A stretch of 64,000 bases of DNA from Sternotherus odoratus (taxonomy: Eukaryota > Chordata > Testudines > Kinosternidae). The notes under the pieces are model-generated. The model was given only the letters and a program-made list of their open reading frames with translations. It did not search any database and had not been told where the DNA came from. The stretch spans positions 27,788,189 to 27,852,188 of the forward strand of contig JAVMKO010000010.1 of the NCBI GenBank assembly GCA_032164245.1, in the 5' to 3' direction. The position numbers and the translations under genes are program-made. Shown one piece after another: positions 48,649 through 59,560 of this stretch (its first letter is position 1; each line of letters begins with the position of its first letter).

Positions 48649-49419
48649 ATGAGAGACTACTACTGGAGGGCCTGTGTGGCCCGGCTCGCTGCGCAGCAAG
48701 CAGGACTGTTGCAGCTGCTGCAGGGGCGGGCACATGGACCTCATTGGGGGCCAGGCACCTTGGGCTGGAGGCCAGTGCCTAGGACCAAAGACTGTTTTGC
48801 CTGTGGGCGACCGGGACACTTGAAAAGGGAGTGCCCCTACCTGGCTGGAGCAGGGAGACTCCAGCAGGGCCAAAGCGGGACTGTGAGAGCACCCCCTGTG
48901 AGGTTAACAGGGGGGCTCCAAACTTGTTGGGGCTGTGGGAAACTGGGACACCTGAGGAGGGAGTGCCCTCAGGTGACCCACAGGACCCAGGCTAGCCCTG
49001 AGGTAAGGGCTAAGCCGCAAGACAGTGGGAAGGCCGTGGCCAGGGGAAGACCCAAACGGTGCTTCCAGTGCCACATAGAGGGCCATCTCAAAAGGCACTG
49101 CCCTCTGAGGGACAGGGGGAGTGCCAACCCTGGGTTCCAGTCTAAGCCCGACCCGGTGATAGGGACAGGGAAGACTGGAGCCCCACACGAGGGGTTGTCA
49201 GGGGCAGGAACGCCCCAGACCAATCAGGGAACCCATGAGGGAGCCACGAGGGCAACCGTGGGGACCCAGACGAAGGGGGGAACCCACGAGGGAGCCAGCA
49301 GGGCAACTGTGGGGACCCAAACCCTGGAGGCAGGGAGCCAGCTGCTCCTCGCACTGGAGAGAGTGCGTTGGGAGAGGGACTCCCTGCGGGTGCAGCTAAG
49401 GGGGATGCTAGGGAGATAG
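48649..49419 (+). CDS. Gag-like zinc-knuckle protein of the LTR element, 256 aa
   Basis: The first ATG in the open frame is at 48649; the frame itself is open from just after the 5' LTR. Three CX2CX4HX4C zinc knuckles lie at residues 49-62 (CFACGRPGHLKREC), 93-106 (CWGCGKLGHLRREC) and 138-151 (CFQCHIEGHLKRHC). They are followed by a 17-residue tandem repeat (GTHEGATRATVGTQT at 194-208, GTHEGASRATVGTQT at 211-225) and a C-terminal LLLALERVRWERDSLRVQL segment that could form a short helix or coiled coil. The N-terminus has a short helical stretch (ARLAAQQAGLLQLLQ). There is no capsid domain, so it reads as a nucleocapsid-like RNA-binding protein. The frame is intact with no stops. Three knuckles are more than most gag proteins carry. 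Role in packaging the element RNA is inferred. Confidence 0.85.
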   Translation: MRDYYWRACVARLAAQQAGLLQLLQGRAHGPHWGPGTLGWRPVPRTKDCFACGRPGHLKRECPYLAGAGRLQQGQSGTVRAPPVRLTGGLQTCWGCGKLGHLRRECPQVTHRTQASPEVRAKPQDSGKAVARGRPKRCFQCHIEGHLKRHCPLRDRGSANPGFQSKPDPVIGTGKTGAPHEGLSGAGTPQTNQGTHEGATRATVGTQTKGGTHEGASRATVGTQTLEAGSQLLLALERVRWERDSLRVQLRGMLGR

Positions 49420-49462
49420 GACACCCCCCCCCCCCGTCGGTGGTATCTTAAGGGGGGGGATG

Positions 49463-50169
49463 TGTGGCGGGGTGACCACCCGCCCCCTACCGGAAGGGGC
49501 TTGGAAAAGCCCCAAAAGGGGTTTGAAGCTGGGAGCCAGCAGGCTTTTCAGGCCTGATTGGGCATGAGGCCCAGCTGGGCGGCCACGCCCCAAACACTCC
49601 CAGCCAGGATATAAGGGCTGGGAGGCAGAGAGGGAGAAGGCAGTCTCCTCTGTATTCAGAGGGAGACAGGCCTAGCTGCAGGAGCTGAGCCAGGTACCTG
49701 GGTTAGGGCAGAGCTGGGGCAAGGCAGAAGGAGCTGGGTGGGCTCTAGCCACGAGCCCCAGGCCTCCGGGCCTGATACAAGGCCCGACCCACAAGTACCA
49801 GGGTTGCAGGGGGCAGCCTAGGGCTGGAGATAGCAGCAGCAGGCCAACCCTCCTTGCCTGTGATGAGAAGCCACGATACTGCAGTCCGCCCCAGTGAGCG
49901 GGGGCAAGTGGTGACTGACAGTGGCACACTCTGAGGTGAGGTGGGGATAGGGGGTAGAGGGTTCCCCTGGGGAGGGGAGACCCTCACACCAAAGGGGGTA
50001 CTGCAGGGGTGCAGCCCCCACAGTTGGAGGGCACCGGGGTCCGGGAGGGACACGGGGCCAGCAAAGGAGCGGGGCATCAACCTGCGGAGGGTGCTCTGGA
50101 CGCTGAAGGAGCTGATTCCCCAGATGACCAGCGGGAGGCGCCGCGGGGGTTCGTGGTGACCCCGTTACA
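49463..50169 (+). repeat. 3' LTR
   Basis: 707 bp, two substitutions from the 5' LTR and no indels. Preceded by the purine tract at 49450-49460. Confidence 0.95.
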
Positions 50170-50174
50170 GCTCC

Positions 50175-51040
50175 TTACAAAAGGAACAGAACAAAGAAAT
50201 CACAGCTGGCCAGTCAGACAGAACAGAGAGAAAATAATGAGACTTCCACCCAGTGTGGAGGATTTTCCCCATCAAAACCACTCACCAGCCATAGCAAGTA
50301 AAATGGAGGGAGTGGGAGGAGGGAGAACAGAAGCTGAACATAATGCGAATCCTATCACTACCCACCACGATCACCACTCCCCTTGCTCTGGAGCTCTCCA
50401 AGAGGACACAATGTCCATATATTTTCAGTTAAACCTCTGATAGTGCCATAAAAAAAAAGACAAGAGAATGTCAGTTAATGACAAAATCACAAGGAGTTTA
50501 ACAATCCATATACTTGAAAAGCAGATGCAGTGGAGTCTTTTGCTTTTAAATTAGGCATTGAGGGCATAACTAAAAACCACCTTTTATAAATCAGGTGTCT
50601 CTGACACATGCCAATTCTACAAAGGGATTGCTACATGTCCAAACACCTTAATTTCGTGAATAAGTAAACAGATCTCTGCTCTGCTTTCTGACTTCATCTA
50701 CTTTGTATTTCACTGAAATGTGTCTTATCTGAGCACCTCAGTGGGTATCAAACAAAGAAAATACATTGTCTGCTTTGTTTCCTGTGTCGGACATTCCAAT
50801 AAACTCTGTAAGGTCCTAACACTGAAGGATGGCTGGTTGGAAGATGTTCAGAAAATCCATGAGCTGTAGAGCTGATTTCTGTGTTTTTTCCCCTAAGTAA
50901 AATGCATAAAAGGCAAACAGTATCGTATCTCCCTCACTCCATTCCAAATTGCCATGAACAAGTTAAAGAAATTCTTCAGAAGTGGTCTACTTGTTTCTGC
51001 AACTCTTTTGACAGAGACCACTGATGAGTGTTTTTTTTGA
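50175..51040. other. Unique DNA, no feature seen
   Basis: 3' flank of the LTR element; continues the pre-insertion sequence. No exon or repeat found. Confidence 0.45.
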
Positions 51041-51722
51041 AGAACTAGCAAAAATACCCGGCGTTGCTCGGGTCCATTGGAGGGGGGGAGGGGGGAGAGA
51101 GCTGAGTGAGTGGGGGGGCCGTTGGAGGGGGGAGGGGGGAGAGAGCGGAGTGAGTGGGGGGCCGTTGGAGGGGGGAGGGGGTAGAGAGCGGAGCGAGTGG
51201 AGGAGGGTGGTTGGAGTGGGGGGAGTGGGGGAGATTTTAAAAAATTTTGATTCTTACCTGAGGGGGAGAGAGCTGAGCGAGTGGGGGGTCCATTGGAGGG
51301 GGGGAGGGGGAAGAGAGCTGAGTGAGTGGGGGGCCCTTGGAGGGGAGGAGGGGGGAGAGAGCTGAGTGAGTGGGGGGCCGTTGGAGGGGGGACAGAGCTG
51401 AGTGAGTGATGGGGCCATTGGAGGGGGGGAGGGGGCAGAGAGCTGAGCAAGTGCAGAGTCCGTTGGAGGGGGGTATTATTACATCATAACTATGTCACAG
51501 AGAACAGCAGCTGCCCAGCTGATGTTAATGGGCTTTAAATAATTTCACCCCTAGGGGGCGTCAGAGGTGAGATTTGAAAATTTTTTGATTCTTACCCTGA
51601 TTAGGACCCTAAAACCTATAACTGTACCAAATTTCAAGTCTCTAGCTCAAACGGTGTGGAAGGAGTAAGGGAACGTACATACACGCACTCATACACCATT
51701 TGACTTTTATATATATATAGAT
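51041..51722 (+). mobile_element. Unclassified repeat (acccggcgttgctcgggt) with internal minisatellite
   Basis: Starts with ctagcaaaaatacccggcgt and closes with ccaaatttcaagtctctagc, aacggtgtggaaggagtaag and a (ta)n tract (51709-51720). I have seen this pair of end words in repeats of many animal genomes but cannot name the superfamily. No inverted ends or target duplication are visible. The word ttttgattcttacc occurs twice (51246 and 51585), so part of the unit is duplicated around the minisatellite. Confidence 0.55.
51072..51472 (+). repeat. Minisatellite, unit about 45-50 bp
   Basis: Units of ccgttggaggggggagggg plus gagagagctgagtgagtgg recur, starting near 51074, 51120, 51164, 51210, 51288, 51336, 51379, 51414 and 51462. 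The array is broken by ttttaaaaaattttgattc near 51236. Open frames on both strands are repeat artefacts. Confidence 0.85.
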
Positions 51723-52600
51723 TATTTTACCTTGTACCAGGACAGCACTTCATACCACAAAACAGGAATGGCTGTGTGACAAATGATAGTCTCTAGGGAG
51801 AGGAAAACTTGTCTCACAAAGTTACAGTACTTGCAATCAAAATTGGAGAGAATGGTGGTGAACATTTGAAGATTTAATTGCCCCCAAAAGAGCGCACACG
51901 TACATTCATGCAACTTTCCCACATCACTTGAAAAGCACTCGATATCACAGGATCCATTAGAAATACCTAGGATACGTTGTGGTTAGTTTACTAAATGAAA
52001 CAGAACTAACTAGACTAGTTCCTGAAATTTTATGTCAGGAGATCCTCAGAGTCATCTTTTTTTAAAATGAGGATTCTCACTAAAAATGAGGGGGTTCCAT
52101 TGGGCAGAATGGAGTACGAAGGCAAGTGCAGTGCTTTACAGTATACCAAACCGAATAGCAAAAAAAATGGTACTATTCTAGATCATCATATATGAAGGGA
52201 CAACATGCCCTATACATTGTCATAATATTTTAGCTTCCAGGCGAAAATTTTTGGGTAGCATGCACTGAAGTTAAGTTTTGATTTGCGGCTTTAAAACCAA
52301 AAACAAGGCATGAGATATATCAAGTTCAGTGTGTGGTTTTTTTCCTTCTCCTGACTGATGCAAGTTTGAAATGCAATGCTAGAAAGAAAAGTGACTGAAA
52401 TCAACCTTCAGTAGTGAGCTTTTATACTCCCCCACCCTTCATTGATTTCCATATCAACTTAACTGGCCCCTCCTCCAGGCGCAGCCTAAACAGTTAATTG
52501 GCCCAGCTAGCCATCTTCACCCCCTCAGGCCTTGTAAGGGGTCAACATCCCATCTTGTGTCTTACAACCAAGCTTGAAATTTGACTACACAGAAGCAGGG
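51723..52600. other. Unique DNA, no feature seen
   Basis: AT-rich; no exon or element ends. Confidence 0.5.
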
Positions 52601-52608
52601 CTCTAAGG

Positions 52609-52963
52609 CAGTGGTCCCCAACCTTTTTATCGCCGCGGACTGGTCAACGCAATGCTTGCGGCCCGGGGTCGATTTAATTTTTCACTCGGTGCGGCGGACC
52701 GTTGCATGTCCGCCGAAAAGCCGCAGGAAGCCGGACCGCACCGCACCGGAAGGGAAGCCACCGGATGCGGAAGCGAAGGCGGCCCGGAGGGAAACGCGGC
52801 CCGGAGGGGAACGCGGACGCGGCACGAAGGGGAAGGCGGCCCGGAGGGGAACGCGGCCGCGGCCCGAAGGGGAAGGCGGCCCGGAGGGGAACGCGGCCGC
52901 GGCCCAGTACCGAATGCTCCACGGACCGGTACCGGTCCGCGGACCAGGGGTTGGGGACCACTG
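52609..52963. mobile_element. hAT element, 355 bp, GC-rich
   Basis: Ends CAGTGGTCCCCAACC and, inverted, CAGTGGTCCCCAACCCC. Perfect 8-bp duplication ctctaagg (52601-52608 and 52964-52971). The interior has a short tandem array with unit ggcccggaggggaacgcgg (52778-52900), still dense in CpG. Open frames of about 100-190 codons across it are composition artefacts. Confidence 0.9.
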
Positions 52964-53009
52964 CTCTAAGGGAATCCTTACATACAGCCATCTAATGCAG
53001 GAAAATCCA

Positions 53010-53150
53010 ACAGGAAGGGAAACGGAGGACCAGGAAACTATTAATTTTCCAACAAAGAAACTGACTTGCACAGGATCATACAGCAAGTCAGTGTCAGAGC
53101 TTATAATGAAACCCTTCTCTCTGGGCTCCCAGTCTTGTATTTGAAACAGT
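53010..53150 (-). repeat. MIR/CORE-SINE fragment
   Basis: Contains aaagaaactgacttgcacag, gatcatacagcaagtcagtg, tcagagcttataatgaaacc and gggctcccagtcttgtattt, the minus-strand MIR core. Confidence 0.7.
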
Positions 53151-56100
53151 ATCCCTGGCTGAGTAAGTGCAGGATATGACCCCTAGCAATCCAACTCGCT
53201 ATCTAATCTGTTTAGAAAACCAGTTGTTTCTCATTCTGAAAGCAATTTGTGATTTCTTTTTACAAGTCTAGTAAAACCTCAATCTCCTGTGAGTCACCCA
53301 GAAGTTATTGTTCAAGGTGGGAGGTTCCATTTCAGATTCTCAGCCTGGACAATAGGCTTTAGAACTACAGTGGGAGTATTTTGCGTTATTTCACCTTTCC
53401 CGTATAATGATAGGCACAGTTCAAAATTTCAGGATCTGCCAATTTAAAGCATGTTCAGGCATTGTTTATGGCCTTCTTACACTATTAGAGTCACAGAAGA
53501 CAGTGGAGTTTGTTCTTTAACAAGGTAGCACAGGGGGGAAAAATGTAAAAAGACCAAAAGAAATAAACTAAAGTAAGTTTATTTCCACAGATCTAAATCA
53601 TTTTTGCCTTCAGCATATACATCTTCTCTACAGGTTGATGGGAAATTTGTATATGTAGAGTATACGGGACCTGGCCCATATTGTTACGTGTAACCACGTT
53701 CCTTCTCCAGAAAGCCCTTTGGCGCCAGGTCAGGCCTTTGTACTCACCCAGCCTCTATTTTGTGAGATTTGGGTGTTCCACCACCCCAGCCCAGTAATAA
53801 GGAACTCAGTATTCCTGCTGAACCATGGACAGTCCACCCCTTTCAGGATTTCAACTAACACAAAAAAGAAATCAACACACACAAATTGTCCCATGGGTAT
53901 AGGAAGGGTCTCTTTCTTCAGAGGGCTTCTGTGAAGCTGTAGCCACAACTAGACTCACAAGCTAATATGGAAGAAGAGTCCCATTAAAAGTGGATCCACA
54001 GTAGCCACTCCTTTCCCCCCCCTCCCCCCCGCCCGCTTCCTTCAGGGTAGAGCCATCAGGCAGAAGTAGTTCAAGGATCCCTTACCTTCAACCAGCCCTT
54101 CTCGAAATTCAGGACTGGAGGCCTATACTCCTCTCTGGTCTGCCACTAACTGTGCCCACAATAGCTCATTAACCCTGTATTGTTCAGTGTGGGGTTGTAT
54201 ATTCCACCAGTCACATAAATTTAAATCCAGGTCATTGCTCGAAGAAAACTGGAAATCATTTTCTTTCTATTCATGTGGCTTCAGAGAGAAGAGACTATAC
54301 CTGACCAGATAAGATTATACTTAAACAACATAGCACATGCTGGATGCTTCATCTGTGGGGACTGTGCAGGGTTAGTGACCCTGTTCTGCAAACGGATTTC
54401 ATTTTCACAATGTAGGTCCATGCCTCTCCAAAATTTAGCTTATTAATCAATATAAATAAACTTGTTTCTTTCAACTTTCTTGTTCATAATATGTTCATAT
54501 TATGTATAATTAATTTTGTATCTTTACCTGTCTGTCTTCCAAAGAGTTCTACACAGCCCAAGACTGCTGAGTTTGTCCATTGGTACCTGGACACAAATTT
54601 ATATATTTTTTTACCTCTCAGTTTACTATATAAGAATTCAGCAACACTTTAAGTGTCCTAGTTAAATTATCTATAAAAACTTGTTTTTCTCTCCACTACA
54701 TTAGATTTCAAACATAACATTTCACAGTCACGGCTACCTCCCTATTTCATACTCACGTCTCTAACACTAAAAGAAGCAGAGATGTGGATAGAATTTTTAA
54801 TATACGTAGCATCCCACACACACATTATATATATTAGATTATGCTGACTGCTCCTCTGAGACCTTTCTGGAAAGCTTCCTATCCCTTGTTTCCCATCTTG
54901 TCTTTTAGGTCTCGAGGTTGGCAGTTATTTTGAATTTCATGGGGTTTTATGTGCACACATATTTTTACAAAATTAGAGTCAGTAAGGTAGTATACGCCTG
55001 GTGCTATCCAAGTCACTGTAGATGCTGAGACAAGTCTGGGATCAAAATCAGAAGCTGGTCTTCTTCAGGTTTTTTATTAGCATGGTTGCTAATTATTTTT
55101 CCTTATTATTTATGTAGCACATGTGGGGCAGTACAGCCTGATATTTAATGTGGAACTCCACTAAACTCTCAGAAGAAATAAATTTATAACACTTAATCAG
55201 GCCCATTTTTAGGATTAGTTTGTATCAAATATACCCTATTTGCAGTTCAAGTTACATAAAAGCAATTGCTCCCAGAGTTTGGAAGTGGATAAAACCAGAA
55301 GCCTGGTTCTAAAGCAAAACATTTAATGTGGATCTCCCTCCCCACATCAAAAACAAACAAACAAAAAAAAACCGCCACACACATAGTAAGAGTTCCCAAC
55401 AAAAAATAACCCTGAAGATCAATGTAAGGTCAGATAGCAATTATATCACAACATGAGTATCTGAGGATCAATTGAGATCAGTGAATAATGGCTGGTACTA
55501 TTGGGTAATTGCTCTTTTGCCCTAAGAGCTGTCTCGGATGGAGTATTTCAAGAGCTTGTGTCTTGGTCACCGGTTCTATTCAACACATATTACATAAGGA
55601 TGTCAGAGGGCTTCTGCAAACTCTCAAGAAAGTGACAGTAAGACGTTAATGAAATAGGCATTATTACAGGTTGCTCAGGTAATATTGCCTTTGGGTAAGG
55701 TTGCCATACACTTCCGTTTGAAGTCCCTGTTTTCAGTTGCTTCTACCTTTTGCCAGACAAACCATGCAGGTTGAAATGTCCCATGCTGGTTGTTAGCCTC
55801 CGGCTGAATTTTATTATAAACTTCAGTAAAAACAGCTAATCAAAAAACAAGGGTAATGGAAAAAAATATGTTTTGTGCATATTAAATTTCATACAACTGT
55901 TTTGTTGACAAGTTTTAGTGCTTCCATGCTCTGGAGTAGGGACTTGAAATTTGACAATGGGTTTGCCTTGGTGTCAGGTATCTCTCTCTTTCTATCCTTC
56001 TGAAAATTCAGGCATTTGTCAAGTTATAAGTCTCCAATCAAAAGCAGTCTGCACAAGAACAGTACAGTGTTTAGCAGCTAAATTCTCCCACTGAGCATTC

Positions 56101-57059
56101 TTCATTCCCAATCAAATCCTGCACTGAGCATGCACCATCCCACAGAGAGACCGAGCATGCTTCAGCCAAGGCTTCAGGGGCTAAACCGGACTTTCCCTGT
56201 CAAGCACTGCTGTGGTGCCAGGCACAGGAACAGAGCAGGAAAGTCTCTCCTGCATTCTCAGTTCTTCGCCTCTTGGTGCCCGTGCAGTGAGGAGGAAGAG
56301 AAGCAGAAGTAGGCTGACTGGCAGGTAGATGGGCGAAGAGCAGGGGAGGATCTTGGGGGGATCCTGAGACAAGGAATGGTACGGGGAAGAGAGACTGGTG
56401 CTGGGCCAAGGTAAGGCTGAGACTGGGTGAAGGACAGGCTGGAGGCACCATGGGTCAAGCTAAGCTGAAGGTGCTAGAAGGTGGCTCTGGAAGCATCAAA
56501 GTACACCTCTCAGGACCAGGAATAGAATCCAAGACTCAGCATCTTCCTCTGGCAGCAAACAGTGAAAGCCACTGTCAAAATGTGTGCCTCATCTCCCTTT
56601 ACTGGTTGGCCCACATAGATGACAACCTACTACTGCTATCAGTTAGCTCAAGACCTAAAGTTTATAACCCTGATGAAGCATAAATGAATCAGCTAGTTTG
56701 ACAGGATCAAATTTTTATTTTTAAATTTGTATTTTAAAAACAGATAATTACATATTAAAAACTACATTAAAAGAACATTGAGGATGTCAAGTCAAGCAGT
56801 CATAAATTAGGAAATGCCCATGCAACCTTAATTCAGCCTCACTGTGAATGTGCTTCCTAAGACACAGGACCCATGCCACTGTCACTGTAGAGAATGGGCA
56901 GTGCCCAGAGAATCAATTAGGGTTGTAGAGTGAAGGAGGCTCTTGTCTGTAGGATCCTTTCCTGATTTGTTGCAGAAGTTTGATTGTCTATAGTGAATGA
57001 GGCTGGAGGATTGCAAGAAGAAAAAGGAGGATCTCATAGCTGAAGCATTTGAATGTGGC
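53151..57059. other. Unique DNA with a weak LINE trace
   Basis: At about 55500-55690 the words gggtaattgctcttttgcc and cggttctattcaacacatat resemble the L2/CR1-like LINE at 58.7 kb but are too decayed to call. A C-rich run lies at 54016-54036. No gene is supported. Confidence 0.4.
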
Positions 57060-57185
57060 CCCGCTGGATTCTATCCTTGTCTCTGCTACTAGTTTCAATG
57101 TGATGCTGGGCAAGTCACTTGAATTTTTCACATGTAATCACTAATTGTGTTCCTCATTTTCTGGGTGCCTGACTTGACAACTGGG
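57060..57185 (+). repeat. MIR/CORE-SINE fragment
   Basis: ctgctactagtttcaatgtg, atgctgggcaagtcacttg and tgttcctcattttctgggtg follow MIR order. A second piece (gtctctcagtttctcatctt) lies near 57343 after an insertion. Confidence 0.55.
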
Positions 57186-58729
57186 GGTTTGATTTACATA
57201 AGTGCTGAGCACTTGCAGCTGCAACAGATGCTGTGTTCTGAACATTATAAAACACTATATAATGTTAAGTATTTTGGAAAATCAGCTCCTAAGTGTTTCA
57301 AATTGGGTGCCCAAGATTAATGTATGCTTTTGACACTAGGGTCTGTCTCTCAGTTTCTCATCTTCAAAATATGAATAAGACCACAACCTTCTCTCAGACA
57401 AGTGTTATAAAGATAGATTAATATGTGTGAAGGATGCTGATGCTACAATTGATAAGCACCATAAAAAAGCCCATGAGGAAATAAGTCTGTATTCAGAGCA
57501 TTGTTTGGCTAGTGTTCAGTAAATCAGGTCTGGACCATGCATTTAATGATGATAACACACAACACTGAAGGGCTGCTTATTCAGTGAGCACTATCCATCC
57601 TGCACACTGAATAAGGCAAGGGCTCTGTGAAAAAAATAGTATCCGATCATGTAATTAAATGTATAATACTAACACACCAATTAAAGTATTAATTAATGAT
57701 TAAATTAATCATGCACAAACAACCTTAATCCGGGCATTTCCTATCTTGAGTGCAGCTCCATTCTAATCAGTTGACAACAACCAAGAATCTGAAATAGTGA
57801 AACTATATTCAAATTGAAAACCATAAACTGGACACAATTAATGTGCCAGTTCAGCAGTATTGGAAAAAAGTGTGGTTTAAAAAGCTGAAGCTTGTAAAGG
57901 CAGCAGAGCTGGCAAAAGTTCTCTATTGCTCAAGGCACGCACAGGTGGCTGGAACTGCAGGCCAGGTCAAAAAGAAACAAAAAGATTTATGTCGGGTGCA
58001 AAAGAAAGGTCAGAAGAAAAATAGCCCATCCTGCTGGGTTGCACTGAAGTGAATGAAACAGCTGTTCATACAGGGAAGGAATGGTCAGGTAAGACAGGTT
58101 GGAAATAATAATCATAGGGCCATCTGCTGACCTGGGATTGTAGAACCCCAAGGTATGAAACACATTTTGTCCTCTAGGAGTTCAAGCTGTGGAGTGGCTA
58201 TTTGCCTGTCAAGTAAACAATGCCTGAACAAGGCATTAAAGTTCCATGCGTTTCATGCAAAAGTTGCTTCACTAGTTGAATTCAAAATATTAACGCAAGT
58301 GAAACCAATAATCCCCTTGTATTTAGTCTGTCCAGTCCAACCAGAACACTCACAAATGCAAAGATGGTGCAAACAGTTCATCATGTCACCACCGTTTCCA
58401 ATCTTTGCTTTACAGCTGTTCTGCGAAGAGAAGCAGCCAGCTGCTGTCATCTCTTGAAATGAATGTTCTCAAACCACAGCAAAACACCCATTTTTGGCCA
58501 AAGCTTTTTGTAAAGATTGAAGCAAAGCACCTATGGCAATATCTGGAGTCCTCAATCCAAGTATTCTCTCTTTGACCTCAGTCAGTTTGATTTCAGGCTT
58601 GGGTGCGCCTGAAGCTGTGCTCATTGGAATGATCAATGATTTCCTCATGCCGATGAAGAACATGGGTGACATTCTGGCTCCATTCAAATCAAAGAAGTTT
58701 TGCCATTGAACTTAGTGGGGGCCGGGTTT
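57186..58729. other. Unique DNA; minus-strand open frames of unknown nature
   Basis: Frames at 58469-58687 and 58253-58450 (minus) lie in tandem, in one frame separated by a stop, and have protein-like composition (for example SGAPKPEIKLTEVKERIL). I recognise no family. They may be an old retrocopy. Confidence 0.3.
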
Positions 58730-59560
58730 TCAGCTCACATGGTCATGCAGAGTCTTCTAGGTGCATCAGCTGCTTTCAACACCACTGATCATGCCCACAT
58801 TGGTGGCAAGCCTATAATCCATTGCAGGGGAAACAGTGTTGCACAAGTGGCTCTAATCCCTTCTTTCTGAGATATGCCAGAGGGGCCGTGTGTTGGAAAT
58901 TGCTCTTTGGCCCTAACGGCTCTCCCAAGAGGAGTGTGTTGCAGGAGTGTGTTGTCACCTCTCCTGTTGCACGCACACCACAAGTCAGGAGGGTAACAAA
59001 TTGTGAGCTCTAATGTTGACAGCACTCAGCTCTGCCTGCATCTCACCTGGCCAAACTGGAATAGTTGAGGGTCTCACTCAACATCTGGCTGTAATGGCAA
59101 TTGAAAAAGGCAACCGGCCGAGGCTTTCCCCTGGTCAGATTGAGGTAAAGCTTTAGGACGGAGAAAGCAACTTGTGGTGTTGGGATCAGTCCCTTTGATT
59201 AGGGAAATGCACCCCATCATTGATTACAAAGGGGAAATAATGTTAAATGCCCCAGTTGCTACTAGAGGGCAGCTGCTGAGGCAACACTGCTTTTTCGCCT
59301 CTGCTTATTGAGAAGGGGGCAGACTTTACTTTCAGTTGCAGACCTCACTGCAATTATCCACACTCCAGTCACATTGAGATTACTCTGCTTCCACGTGTTA
59401 CATCTCAAGACCATTTGGGAAATTGAACTAGTGTACAATGCAGCTGTTTGCTCTCTCAGTGGACCTTGAAACAAACCACATCAAACCTGTGGCTCAAGGT
59501 CTGCCTCCACACTGCTTACTTACTATCTTACGTGCTTTGGCATGGGTCAGTGCTGTCCCA
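58730..59560 (+). pseudogene. Old L2/CR1-like LINE ORF2 fragment
   Basis: Broken plus-strand frames give GASAAFNTTDHA near 58765 (the DLSAAFDTIDH-type motif of L2-like reverse transcriptases), then a VLSPLLLHAH-like part near 58950, STQLCLHLTW near 59018 in place of the YADDTQLYL motif, and later WEIELVYNAAVCSLSG near 59420, the C-terminal part of the same protein. Stops and frameshifts are many. The active-site aspartates are not preserved. Confidence 0.6.

Larger units (their letters stand above)
47846..50169 (+). mobile_element. Complete non-autonomous LTR retrotransposon, 2,324 bp
   Basis: Two 707-bp direct repeats enclose a 910-bp internal region, and the whole is flanked by identical gctcc (47841-47845 and 50170-50174). 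Each LTR begins TGTGGCGGGG and ends CCCCGTTACA. A candidate primer binding site TGGTGGAGAATGCGGGCA starts two bases after the 5' LTR (48554); I could not assign the tRNA. A purine tract AAGGGGGGGGA (49450-49460) precedes the 3' LTR. The internal region has one gag-like frame and no protease, reverse transcriptase, RNase H or integrase, so movement would need enzymes from another element. A 5-bp TSD fits Gypsy or ERVL-type integrases. Confidence 0.95.

Noticed and set aside
48055..48650. Minus-strand frames in the LTRs
   Set aside because: The same frames appear in both LTR copies, antisense to the element, with no family resemblance.
52581..53144. 187-codon plus-strand frame
   Set aside because: It spans the whole hAT element and its flanks and is carried by the tandem GC-rich unit.
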